A stretch of 64,000 nt of DNA, taken from Trebonia sp963737285 (GTDB lineage Bacteria > Actinomycetota > Actinomycetes > Streptosporangiales > Streptosporangiaceae). Each line of letters opens with the position of its first letter. The stretch's first letter is position 1. The stretch is from NCBI GenBank assembly GCA_963737285.1, contig CAVTRT010000002.1:620001-684000 (forward strand). Reading direction: 5' to 3'. Below the pieces are notes generated by a model that did not search any database, had not been told where the DNA came from, and saw nothing but the letters and a program-made list of their open reading frames with translations. A program made the translations under genes and the position numbers. Below, piece after piece: positions 1-7,709 of the stretch.

Positions 1-96
1 CGGGACTCGCGGATTCCGGCTGGGCAGACACTGGTGTTCACGGCACGGCAGTGGCATGATTTCATTAGCGGGGCCAAGGCCGGCAAATTGGCCTGA
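1..96 (+). CDS. DUF397 protein, 3' end only
   Basis: The frame from base 1 to the TGA at 94-96 encodes 31 residues ending in FTARQWHDFISGAKAGKLA, which is the typical C-terminal end of DUF397 proteins (aromatic/W, then F, then G-x-K/R-x-G). The start lies outside the window. DUF397 proteins are small (about 60-90 aa) actinobacterial proteins usually encoded beside XRE-DUF5753 regulators; a second copy lies at 241-462 on the other strand. Molecular function in this locus is unknown. Confidence 0.7.
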   Translation, partial: RDSRIPAGQTLVFTARQWHDFISGAKAGKLA

Positions 97-127
97 CAGG
101 GCGTAGGAAAGCACCGACGTATAGGGT

Positions 128-160
128 GGCGGGCTCCCGCAGTGAATGCGAGAGCCCGCC
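128..160 (+). terminator. intrinsic terminator after the first DUF397 gene
   Basis: Stem ggcgggctc (128-136) pairs with gagcccgcc (152-160); an inner CGCA/TGCG pair extends it around a GTGAA loop. The stem is followed on the + strand by GTTTCTCTCC. It lies 31 bp past the stop of the truncated + strand DUF397 gene and could also stop minus-strand transcripts from 241-462. Confidence 0.65.
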
Positions 161-240
161 GTTTCTCTCCCCCCGGCTTACATCACGCGGAGGCTGCATC
201 CTCCGCACTAGGCCGTGGGCTTGTTGGACAGTGCCACTTA

Positions 241-462
241 CTAACGCGGCAGGTCGAACTCCCCGTTCTTGGCCCCCACCAAGAACGCCTGCCACTCAGT
301 GCGCGTGTACATGTGAGCAGCTTTGCTCAGGTCCTTGGAGTCACGCACGGCCACACCACCGCCTGGCAAGTGCGCCACCTCGACGCAGTTGCCGACGGCG
401 CTTGCGCTGCTCTTAAACCAGAGCAGGTTGCTCAGTTCGGCTTCCATTGTTTCCCCTTCCAC
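241..462 (-). CDS. DUF397 domain protein
   Basis: Complete 73-aa protein, one DUF397 domain: N-terminal LLWFKSSAS, central NCVEVAHLPGG, VAVRDSKD and C-terminal EWQAFLVGAKNGEFD are the family's conserved stretches. In actinobacteria these proteins pair with XRE-DUF5753 regulators, and the WhiJ-type loci of Streptomyces are the best known example. Here the partner regulator starts 949 bp upstream on the same strand (559-1411), with 96 bp between them. A second Met at residue 6 is an alternative start. No catalytic residues are recognisable; a role as binding partner of the XRE protein is inferred from context. Confidence 0.85.
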   Translation of the reverse strand: MEGETMEAELSNLLWFKSSASAVGNCVEVAHLPGGGVAVRDSKDLSKAAHMYTRTEWQAFLVGAKNGEFDLPR

Positions 463-558
463 TGTTGACCCTTTTTCCCCCTCCTGCGGTGGCCGCCAGG
501 CCGTGTGCCACCGCCACGCGGCAGCCCTGCGGCCACCGCGAGTCCTTGTTTGGAGCCG

Positions 559-1411
559 TCATAAGTCATTCACCGCCTGCGCGATGAGGTCAGCTGACGC
601 TCCCGGCGACAGGGCCGCCGCCCGGAGCCGGTCAAACGCATCGGCGCACGAGCGCACTTCCCTGTCTTTCTCCAGGTAGACGAAGCCCCCGACGGACTCC
701 ACGTGAGCAACCCGGGAGTCTGCCCGTTCTGGGAACTCAAGGATGTTGAACGGCCCGCGCAACCCCGCGTCAGCCCCGCTCTCGAACGGCAGCACCTGCA
801 ATGTCATGCCTGGTACGCCCACGACGTCTAGCATCCGCTTGAGCTGGGCCTTCATCACGGCCGGGCCGCCCACCATGCGCCGGATCACGGCCTCGTCGTG
901 AATGACCCACAAGTCAAGCGGGGGCTCGATCATCCAGCCGGCCCTGCCGGGCCATCCGCAGATCTACCTGGCGCTCGATCTGCTCCCCCGTAAGCCGCGG
1001 CTGCAGTTCCCTCAGGACCGCTCGCGCGTAGTCCTTCGTCTGAAGCAGCCCATGCACGACCGAGTTCTCGTAGCTGCGGATCTCCGTGGTCTCCGCTTCC
1101 AGGCCCACGAAGATGTCGAAGCCGCTGGGCAGGACGTCGTCGAACGCCGACCACCAGCCTTTTCTGTGCCCCTCGCGGGCCATGTCCACCAGGATCTGCC
1201 GCTGCCCGGAGTCGGTCACCCCGTACATCTCGAGCATCTGGTTGAGATAGGCCGACTTGGTGGGTGCCTTGCCCGTCTCGATGCGCGACAACGTAGATGG
1301 CGCGACGCCGAGCTCCGCCGCTACTTCCTCGAGTTTCAGGCCGTTAGTGTCCCGTAGCTTGCGCAGCTCGCTGCCAAGCCTCCGCCTGCGAACCGTAGGC
1401 CCCGTGGCCAT
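559..1411 (-). pseudogene. XRE-family regulator with DUF5753 domain, frameshifted
   Basis: The N-terminal frame (ATG at 1411, preceded 7 nt upstream by GGAGGTG) has an XRE helix-turn-helix (LRDTNGLKLEEVAAELGVAP, STLSRIETGK) and the first part of DUF5753 (GLLQTKDYARAVL). It stops at 914. The rest of DUF5753, starting PLDLWVIHDEAVIRR and running to RLRAAALSP, continues in the +1 frame down to 559. The frames meet at a run of five C on the coding strand (near 925-932); removing one C joins them as RLDDRAPLDLWVI, which is what homologues look like. Either a true mutation or a sequencing error. The longer upstream Met of the same frame lacks a ribosome site. Family role: DNA-binding repressor working with DUF397 partner and sigma/anti-sigma components. 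Confidence 0.8.
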
Positions 1412-1891
1412 GACATCCACCTCCTTCACCGGGCGGCTCTTCCGGGAAGGCAACACGGCCTTCCGCACGGGCCTGGACTCGCCGCGCCTCGCCACGACAT
1501 TCCGTGGCAAGCACGCGGCCGGCATGTCCCACAGCCGCCGACATACCTCCGGCATGCCATGGGACCCTCGCCGTTGCCCTGACAAGCAGTACCATACATC
1601 GCCATCCCGCTGCAGGAAATCCCAAACGGGATTTCATCTGCAAAATTTCCCTGACGCACTTGCGCTCGGCGCGCTTGCGGCACCATCATCATATTGAGGC
1701 GGGGGCCGTGTCCGACATGAATGATCTACCGATACCAACGGCTGCAATACGGAACTAGCTCACTAGGTACGACGCTAGGTATAGCACTTAGGTATAGGGC
1801 ACGCAGGGAGCTGTAGGTAGGAATACGGGCCCAACGGCTTTGTAATGCGCATTGCCAGCCCACACCCGTGTGCAATGGGAGGAGCGAGCAG
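1412..1891. other. divergent intergenic region
   Basis: 480 bp between the divergently transcribed XRE-DUF5753 gene and the ATPase gene. It is clearly richer in A and T than its flanks around 1600-1810. No coding frame with family resemblance was found. It should hold both promoters; the direct repeats at 1763-1795 are the only structured signal I see. Confidence 0.5.
1763..1795. repeat. three CT(T)AGGTAY direct repeats
   Basis: CTAGGTAC (1763-1770), CTAGGTAT (1775-1782) and CTTAGGTAT (1787-1795) follow each other at 12-bp steps, roughly one helical turn. ACTAGCT (1754-1760) and GTAGGTAGG (1812-1820) look like degenerate neighbours. Their place about 100 bp upstream of the ATPase gene and 350 bp upstream of the XRE gene fits an operator array, but no binding protein can be assigned from sequence. 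Confidence 0.45.
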
Positions 1892-2569
1892 ATGGAAAGA
1901 CTCGCCGGGGGCCGCCAGGGACGGTCCGACGCGAGGACCCGAGCGGCAATCCTTGGGTCAGTCACCGTGCCGGGAGAACCGGAGCAGGTAGCGCGTGTAC
2001 GGGGGTTCGTCACCAAGACCCTGCAGAGCGCGGCGTTGCCCAGCATCGACTCGGACGCGGCCACGTTACTTACTTCGGAGCTAGTCACGAACGCGATCTT
2101 GCATACCGACTCCGGCAGGCCGGGCGGTGCGGTGACCGTCGCGGTCCTCAGACTGCCCGACGGGATCTTGATCGAGGTGGTGGACAACGGATCAGCTGGC
2201 ACGCCGGTCGTGAAGAGCGACGCCCTCGCGGGCGAGGGCCAGGGCCTGTACCTGGTGCAGCAGCTGGCCTCCCAGTGGGGCTACCTGCGAGACTCCGACG
2301 GCACAACGGTCTGGTTCCACATCACCATCACCACCGGCGATCCGGCCGTCAGCCCAGCCGACGCGGCCGGGCCGACCGACCGGCAGCACGCAGCCAGGTC
2401 TCACGGGACCTGGCCACACGAGGACTGGCCCCACGAGGGCCGACCGCACGACGACCCTCACCGCAGCGGTCAATGCTACTCGAGCCCGCATTACGCCGAC
2501 GGTCAGCAGTGGGCGGCCTCGAATACCCCGGCGCAAATCATCGCCAGGTCATCGTCGCTCGTCACATAG
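1892..2569 (+). CDS. ATP-binding anti-sigma-type regulator (HATPase_c_2)
   Basis: A 225-aa protein. Residues about 20-145 form a GHKL/HATPase_c_2 fold like SpoIIAB/RsbW: TSELVTNAILHTDS is the N box, EVVDNGSAG the G1 box and GEGQGLYLVQQLASQWG the G2 region, ending in the usual WF strand (TTVWFHI). Such proteins bind ATP and act as serine kinases or anti-sigma factors. The start at 1892 is preceded by GGGAGGAG at 1877-1884; a GTG 24 bp upstream is less likely. The tail beyond about residue 150 is rich in His, Pro and Asp, lacks family similarity, and overlaps the 3' end of bioA by 67 bp tail to tail, so the true stop may have been lost. It belongs with the DUF397/XRE pair by context. Confidence 0.8.
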   Translation: MERLAGGRQGRSDARTRAAILGSVTVPGEPEQVARVRGFVTKTLQSAALPSIDSDAATLLTSELVTNAILHTDSGRPGGAVTVAVLRLPDGILIEVVDNGSAGTPVVKSDALAGEGQGLYLVQQLASQWGYLRDSDGTTVWFHITITTGDPAVSPADAAGPTDRQHAARSHGTWPHEDWPHEGRPHDDPHRSGQCYSSPHYADGQQWAASNTPAQIIARSSSLVT

Positions 2570-3939
2570 GGAGGCATCGTGTAGATCAGGTCACGAAACG
2601 GCCGTAGCCACACTCCCGCGCGCACGGCCGCCGCGGTAGCCGCGGCCATGTCGACCTCGTGGTCGACTTGGACGACACCAATAGCACCGAGAACACGCAC
2701 GTCGGTGACTGCGGGCAGGCCCGTCACGGGGGCTAGGCCTGCCCGCAGTCCCGCCTCAATCCGGCGCACCTCGGCCCGCCACCCGTCCGGGTAGGTGACC
2801 TGCCCGCCGACGTGGTCGGCACCGGCCCGATCGCCGGCGGGCGGGTCGCTGGCGGGCGGGTCGCTGGCGGGCGGGTCGCTGGCGGCTCGATCGTCGCCGG
2901 CGGGGTCAACGTCGGCGGGGTCGCTGCCGGCAGTCCCGAGCAGCACGTCCAGCGAAGCGTTGGCCACCGCGCAGGCCAAGGGGTTGCCCATGAACGTCGG
3001 GCCGTGCGCGAGCACAGGCAGTTCGCCTTCGGAGATCCCCGCGGCGACCCGCGTGCTGCACAGCGCGGCTGCCAGCGACAGATAGCCTCCTGTCAGTGCC
3101 TTGCCGACGCACATCACGTCTGGCGACACCCCCGCGTGCTCCGCGGCGAACAGCGCTCCAGTCCGGCCGAAGCCGGTCGCGATCTCGTCAAAAATCAGCA
3201 GAACGCCGTGAGTGTCGCACGCCTCCCGCAGCACCCGCAGGTACCCGGGGTCGTGGAACCGCATGCCGCCCGCACCCTGCACGACCGGCTCGACGATTAC
3301 CGCCGCGAGGTCATGAGCATGCTCTTTAATCAGGCTAGTGATCGACGTCGCGTACTGCGGGTCCACTCCCGCCGAGAACCCGGCCGGCGGCAGCCCTGCG
3401 AACACCTGGCGCGGCAGCACCCCGTCCCACATGCGATGCATCCCGCCATCGGGGTCGCACACCGACATTGCCATGAACGTGTCACCGTGGTACCCGCCGC
3501 GCCAGGTCAGCAGTCGCCGCTTGCCCGGTTTCCCGGCCGACCGCCAGTACTGAAGGCACATCTTGATCGCGACCTCGACGGACACCGAGCCGGAGTCACA
3601 CAGGAACACGTGCTCGAGCCCGGCAGGCGCCAGCGAGGCGAGCCGCTCGCATAGCGCCACGGCAGGCTCATGTGTCAGCCCCCCGAACATCACATGGCTC
3701 ATCCGTCCCAGCTGATCCCGTGCCGCGACATCCAGGAGCGGGTGCGCGTAACCGTGGATCGCCGCCCACCACGAGGACATCCCGTCCACCAGCTCGTCGC
3801 CCGACGCGAGCCGCAGCCGCACTCCGGACGCGGACACCACTGGCAGCGGCGGCATCGTCCCTGGCATCGGCGCGTATGGGTGCCAGGCCCGCTCCCGGTC
3901 CACCGCCGCGAGCCTCTCAACGGAAACCATTCCACGCAT
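2503..3939 (-). CDS. bioA: adenosylmethionine-8-amino-7-oxononanoate aminotransferase
   Basis: 478-aa class III PLP aminotransferase that makes 7,8-diaminopelargonate in biotin synthesis, using SAM as amino donor. Signatures: WHPYAPM and SSWWAAIHGY near the N terminus, DSGSVSVEVAIKM, LLTWRGGYHGDT, IFDEIATGFGRTG with the PLP-binding Asp, CVGKALTGG with the Schiff-base Lys, GPTFMGNPLACAVA, and the end IYTMPPYV. An in-frame acidic/proline insert with SDPPA repeats (about residues 345-380) interrupts the C-terminal region. Start at the ATG at 3939; the ATG at 3930 is also possible. The frame stays open upstream through the 33-bp repeats only because their length is a multiple of three. No other biotin genes are nearby. 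Confidence 0.93.
   Translation of the reverse strand: MRGMVSVERLAAVDRERAWHPYAPMPGTMPPLPVVSASGVRLRLASGDELVDGMSSWWAAIHGYAHPLLDVAARDQLGRMSHVMFGGLTHEPAVALCERLASLAPAGLEHVFLCDSGSVSVEVAIKMCLQYWRSAGKPGKRRLLTWRGGYHGDTFMAMSVCDPDGGMHRMWDGVLPRQVFAGLPPAGFSAGVDPQYATSITSLIKEHAHDLAAVIVEPVVQGAGGMRFHDPGYLRVLREACDTHGVLLIFDEIATGFGRTGALFAAEHAGVSPDVMCVGKALTGGYLSLAAALCSTRVAAGISEGELPVLAHGPTFMGNPLACAVANASLDVLLGTAGSDPADVDPAGDDRAASDPPASDPPASDPPAGDRAGADHVGGQVTYPDGWRAEVRRIEAGLRAGLAPVTGLPAVTDVRVLGAIGVVQVDHEVDMAAATAAAVRAGVWLRPFRDLIYTMPPYVTSDDDLAMICAGVFEAAHC
2836..2880. repeat. 15-bp tandem repeat inside bioA
   Basis: Three exact copies of ggcgggcgggtcgct in a row, encoding repeated SDPPA on the minus strand. The repeat sits in a low-complexity insert that bioA homologues lack, so copy number probably varies without loss of frame. 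Confidence 0.85.
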
Positions 3940-4020
3940 TATCCGCCAGCGCTCCCATCCCCAGCCGCACCCACCCCCCAATGCCGTACCTCCGCCACCG
4001 GTCCCAGGCCCCTCAGCACT

Positions 4021-4199
4021 CAGCCACGCCACCGTCCCAGAACCGCTAGAGCTCAGCCACGCCACCGTCCCAGAACCGCTAGAGCTCAGCCACGCCACCG
4101 TCCCAGAACCGCTAGAGCTCAGCCACGCCACCGTCCCAGAACCGCTAGAGCTCAGCCACGCCACCGTCCCAGAACCGCTAGAGCTCAGCCACGCCACCG
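4021..4199. repeat. 33-bp tandem array (5.4 copies)
   Basis: Five identical 33-bp units begin at 4021, 4054, 4087, 4120 and 4153, followed by a 14-bp partial copy. Each unit starts cagccacgccaccgtcccag and ends aaccgctagagct. They abut with no spacers, so this is a minisatellite and not a CRISPR array. It lies in the 489-bp gap upstream of bioA and downstream of der. The identity of the copies points to recent expansion or ongoing homogenisation. Confidence 0.95.
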
Positions 4200-4220
4200 A
4201 GTGCCCATAGGCAATGCCGC

Positions 4221-4370
4221 GACGCCAACGAGCCAGAACGGCCGGGAGGCAGATGCGCCAACGAGCCAGAACGGCCGGGAGGCAGATGCGCCAGCGAGCC
4301 AGAACGTGTTAGGGGTCAGATGCGCCAGCGAGGCAGAGCCCGTTAGGGGTCAGATGCGGTAGCGAGGCAG
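4221..4370. repeat. second 33/34-bp tandem array (4.4 copies)
   Basis: Units start at 4221, 4255, 4288 and 4322, with a 15-bp partial copy at 4356. Core is gccaacgagccagaacgg followed by a G-rich part ending in cagat. The first two are nearly identical; the third and fourth carry gttaggggt in place of gccgggagg and are 34 bp long. It shares ccagaac and a near-equal period with the array at 4021-4199, so the two may descend from one ancestor. Confidence 0.85.
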
Positions 4371-4428
4371 GGTTGTCGCAGCATGGCGATGCCCGCGACT
4401 TCCTGCCGGGAGGGGCAGCCGGCTGTGG

Positions 4429-6027
4429 CTAGCGGCGGGAACTGCCCGCCTTCCTCTTTTCGCGGATGCGCATGGTGACCTTGACCGGGGTGCCCTCGAA
4501 GCCGAACTCCTCGCGCAGGCTGCGCTCGATGAAGCGGCGGTAGGTCTCCTCCAGGAACCCCGTCGTGAACAGCACGATGTGCGGTGGCCTGGTGCCCGCC
4601 TGGGTGGCGAACAAGATCTTGGGCTGCTTGCCGCCGCGCAACGGCGGCGGGGTGGCCTGCACCAGCCGGGTGATCCACGCGTTGAGCTGGCCGGTGGGCA
4701 CCCGCCGGTCCCAGCTGGCGAGGGCTGTCTCCAGAGCGGGCACGAGCTTGGCGACGCTGCGGCCGGTCTCGGCCGAGATGTTCACCCGCGGTGCCCAGCG
4801 CGCGGAGTACAGCGCTCGCTCGATCTCCACCCCCAGGTAGTGCCGCCGCTCATCGTCGGTGAGGTCCCACTTGTTATAGGCGATCACCAGCGCACGGCCA
4901 GCGTCGATGACCATCGTCAAGATGCGCAGGTCCTGGTCGGTGAGCGACTCGCTCGCGTCGATCAGCACGACGGCGACCTCGGCCCGGTCCAGGGCAGAAG
5001 AGGTGCGCAGGGCCGCATAGTAGTCCGCGCCCTGGCTCTCCCTGAACCGCCGCTTGATGCCAGCGGTGTCCACGAACCGCCACGTCTTGCCGCCCAGCTG
5101 GATGATCTCGTCCACCGGGTCGCGGGTGGTACCCGCCATGGGGCTGACCAGCGCACGATTCTCTCCGGCGAGCCGGTTCAGCAGGCTGGACTTGCCCACG
5201 TTCGGACGGCCGATGAGGGCAACCCGACGCGGGCCGCTTGTCACGCCGATGCGCTCGGGAGGTGCTTCTGGCAGCGCCTCGAGCACCATGTCGAGCAGGT
5301 CACCACTGCTGCGGCCGTGCAGGGCGCTGACGGGGAATGGCTCGCCGAGGCCGAGCGACCACAGTGACATGGCGTCAGCTTCGCTCTTTTGGTCATCCAC
5401 CTTGTTGGCCGCGAGGATGACGGGCTTCCCGGAGCGGCGCAGCACCCGCGCGACGGCCTCGTCCTCGTCAGTCGCGCCGACGCGGGCGTCGACGACGAAC
5501 ATGACGGCGTCCGCGAGCTCGACCGCAGCCTTCGCCTGCTCGGCGATCTGCGCGGCCAGGCCCTGTGCCCGGGCCTCCCAGCCGCCGGTGTCCACCAGCG
5601 TGAACGTGCGGCCCCGCCACATCGCGTCGTAAGCGACCCGGTCGCGGGTGACGCCTGGCACGTCCTGCACGACTGCCTGTCGACTGCCGAGGATACGGTT
5701 GACGAGCGTCGACTTGCCGACGTTGGGGCGGCCGACTACCGCGAGCACGGGCTGTCCGGCCGGGGTATCGACGAAGCCGGGCAGGGGCGCGGGAGTGGCA
5801 GTGCCATCGCCTACAGTCCCGCCCGCTACCTCCAGTTCGGCATCGTCGGCTAGTCCGTCGCCGTCGAAGTCGAGGTCCGCGAACTCGGAGTCGTCGAACT
5901 CCTCACCATCAAGGCCCTCGTCGTCATCGAGGTCGGCGTCATCCCACTCGTCGTCAGCTTCGTCCCATCCGGCGTCTACCCAGCGTCCGGCCGGAGAGGA
6001 ATTATCGGGCACGTTCGGCTTAGTCAT
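4429..6027 (-). CDS. der: ribosome biogenesis GTPase Der
   Basis: 532 aa with two tandem Era-like GTPase domains and a C-terminal KH-like domain, needed for 50S subunit maturation. First P-loop GRPNVGKSTL at residues 99-108 with DTGGWE and NKVD motifs; second GRPNVGKSSLLNRL with DTAG and YNKWD; the KH-like end is GTPVKVTMRIREKRK. Residues 1-80 are a strongly acidic extension (many D/E), common in actinobacterial Der. It overlaps the upstream cmk stop by 4 bp (ATGA), so the two are translationally coupled. Length without the extension matches the family. Confidence 0.97.
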   Translation of the reverse strand: MTKPNVPDNSSPAGRWVDAGWDEADDEWDDADLDDDEGLDGEEFDDSEFADLDFDGDGLADDAELEVAGGTVGDGTATPAPLPGFVDTPAGQPVLAVVGRPNVGKSTLVNRILGSRQAVVQDVPGVTRDRVAYDAMWRGRTFTLVDTGGWEARAQGLAAQIAEQAKAAVELADAVMFVVDARVGATDEDEAVARVLRRSGKPVILAANKVDDQKSEADAMSLWSLGLGEPFPVSALHGRSSGDLLDMVLEALPEAPPERIGVTSGPRRVALIGRPNVGKSSLLNRLAGENRALVSPMAGTTRDPVDEIIQLGGKTWRFVDTAGIKRRFRESQGADYYAALRTSSALDRAEVAVVLIDASESLTDQDLRILTMVIDAGRALVIAYNKWDLTDDERRHYLGVEIERALYSARWAPRVNISAETGRSVAKLVPALETALASWDRRVPTGQLNAWITRLVQATPPPLRGGKQPKILFATQAGTRPPHIVLFTTGFLEETYRRFIERSLREEFGFEGTPVKVTMRIREKRKAGSSRR

Positions 6028-6743
6028 TGAATTTTCTCCATGGTGCTCGCGAGCGTGCTGCCTAGTAGCGTGCTTGCCTGAGGCGCCCGTTCGCGGGCCA
6101 GCCCAGTGATCTGCCCGATCACCTCAGCCAGCGTCATGTCTGTCGAGTCGATGAGCACCGCATCGTGGGCCATAGCTGACTGGGCCGCGTCGAGCCGGTC
6201 ACGGCGGTCGTGATCTGCCTCGGTCTGCGAGAGGCTCGTGCCCTGATCCCCGGCGTGCCGGGCGGCACGGGCGGTGCTGGCGGCGGTCAGGAAGACCTTA
6301 ACGGTCGCGGCCGGGGCGACGACGGTACCGATGTCACGGCCCTCGGCGACGATGCCTGGCACCGCGCCGGCGATGATGGCCTGCTGCAGGCGGATGAGGT
6401 GCGTGCGGACCTGCGGAACCGAGGCCACGGCGCTGACACGGGTCGAGATTTCCCGCTCGCGGATCTGCTCCGACACATCCTGTCCGTCGACACGGGTCCA
6501 CGGCCCGCTCGGATCGGTGCTGACCTCGATCAGCGGCGTCGCGGCATGCTCCGCGATGCTCGCCTGGTCCTCAACGTCCACCTCGTGGGAGATTAGCCAC
6601 CAGGTGAGCGCCCGGTAGGTCGCCCCGGTATCCAGGTAGTGCAGGCCAAGGGCGGACGCGACGCCCCGCGACGCGCTCGACTTACCCGAACCCGACGGCC
6701 CGTCTACCGCGATGACCAGCCCGCCTGGCGTTGAATCTCCCAC
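6024..6743 (-). CDS. cmk: cytidylate kinase
   Basis: 239 aa. Phosphorylates CMP and dCMP with ATP. P-loop VDGPSGSGKSSASRGVA (residues 14-30), then HYLDTGATYRALTWW, and the CMP-binding GPWTRVDGQDVSEQIR, EGRDIGTVV and VKVFLTAA stretches in family order. Starts at GTG 6743 without a strong ribosome site. The order cmk-der is conserved across actinobacteria. Confidence 0.96.
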   Translation of the reverse strand: MGDSTPGGLVIAVDGPSGSGKSSASRGVASALGLHYLDTGATYRALTWWLISHEVDVEDQASIAEHAATPLIEVSTDPSGPWTRVDGQDVSEQIREREISTRVSAVASVPQVRTHLIRLQQAIIAGAVPGIVAEGRDIGTVVAPAATVKVFLTAASTARAARHAGDQGTSLSQTEADHDRRDRLDAAQSAMAHDAVLIDSTDMTLAEVIGQITGLARERAPQASTLLGSTLASTMEKIQ

Positions 6744-6782
6744 CAGAAAAGGGTACCGTGCGCGCTGCGCGGCGCTGCCTGA

Positions 6783-7292
6783 TCAGTCGGCCGCTGGCAG
6801 CAACCCCGGCTCGTGGCTGCGGCCGGTCACCAGGATGTATCCGGCGAAGTCCTCATCGTCAGGGATCTGCTCTGCTTCCAGCCCGCACGCCACAAGGATG
6901 GCCAGGAGCGCCGACTGCACGATGTGCTCAATCGTGACCTCGAAGGAGCCGGGCTCGTACACCGTATGCCGCCTGGACGCCCAAGACACCAGGATGCCGT
7001 CATCCCGCAAGATCGTGTTGATGTGGAAGCCGCCACCGCCCTCGGCACTGTAGGGGTCATGCTGGTGGAACCCTGCCGCCTCCAGTGCGTCGTGGACGCT
7101 GTCGGCTAGGTCGGACCACGACTCCGCGCGGGCCACTGCCTCCGCGATATCCTCCAGGATTTCGGCCGGCGCCGTGTCGAGGAGGGACCTGGGAAGCCCG
7201 GACTTGCGGGCCAGCTCGTCGATCCTGCCCACCGGCTGGGCCTCTGATCCAGACTCATCGTCGCTGGCCGAAAGCAGGAATGGGTCAGTCAC
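6783..7292 (-). CDS. hypothetical protein upstream of cmk
   Basis: 169 aa, acidic, cytosolic, no signal peptide or membrane segment. The middle (DPYSAEGGGGFHINTILR, VSWASRRHTVYEPGSFEVT) looks like a folded alpha/beta domain, and codon use is normal for the window. I do not recognise the family. It is 39 bp upstream of cmk on the same strand and may be cotranscribed with it. Confidence 0.65.
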   Translation of the reverse strand: MTDPFLLSASDDESGSEAQPVGRIDELARKSGLPRSLLDTAPAEILEDIAEAVARAESWSDLADSVHDALEAAGFHQHDPYSAEGGGGFHINTILRDDGILVSWASRRHTVYEPGSFEVTIEHIVQSALLAILVACGLEAEQIPDDEDFAGYILVTGRSHEPGLLPAAD

Positions 7293-7393
7293 GCTCCGTA
7301 CACTACTCCTCGCTGATCCGCGAGTCGACCCAAAATCAGCGAAACATGACTTCTGGCTAGCCGACCGGGCGAGCGTCGGGGCCGGCCGGGGCG

Positions 7394-7657
7394 TCAGCCG
7401 CTCTTGCGGCGGAACTGGCGTCGGCTGGTCGCCGGTCCGCCCGTGCCCTGAGTCTTGCCCCCCGCGCGACCGCTGGCCGCCGCGGAGTCTTTGGCGCTGG
7501 CCTGCTTCTTGCGGTCGAGTGCCTCACGGAACTTCCGCTTCACGTCATCGAGGTCGTCGGCCTGCGCGTCTGCGTCGGCTTCCACGGCTATCTGGGGCGT
7601 TGACTCCACGTCCTCGCTCGTCGTCGCTGCGGCGTCGTCTTGCGCGCTGTCACTCAT
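7394..7657 (-). CDS. DUF5302 domain protein
   Basis: 87 aa. The acidic N-terminal half leads into DDVKRKFREALDRKKQ, and the end is TQGTGGPATSRRQFRRKSG: both are hallmarks of the small actinobacterial DUF5302 family. Probably largely disordered with a short helix; function unknown. It stands between tyrA and the unknown gene at 6783-7292, on the same strand. Confidence 0.85.
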   Translation of the reverse strand: MSDSAQDDAAATTSEDVESTPQIAVEADADAQADDLDDVKRKFREALDRKKQASAKDSAAASGRAGGKTQGTGGPATSRRQFRRKSG

Positions 7658-7709
7658 GGAAAGAGCTTAGCGCCGTATCCGACCACCAGCCGACCGGTTT
7701 GCCGCCGGA

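Noticed and set aside
3940..4197. N-terminal extension of BioA made of 11-residue repeats
   Set aside because: The frame is open only because the 33-bp repeat is a multiple of three; BioA homologues start near residue MVSVERL and there is no ribosome site upstream of the array.
4021..4370. Possible CRISPR array
   Set aside because: Units abut directly with no unique spacers, are not palindromic at their ends, and no cas gene is nearby; it is a tandem minisatellite.
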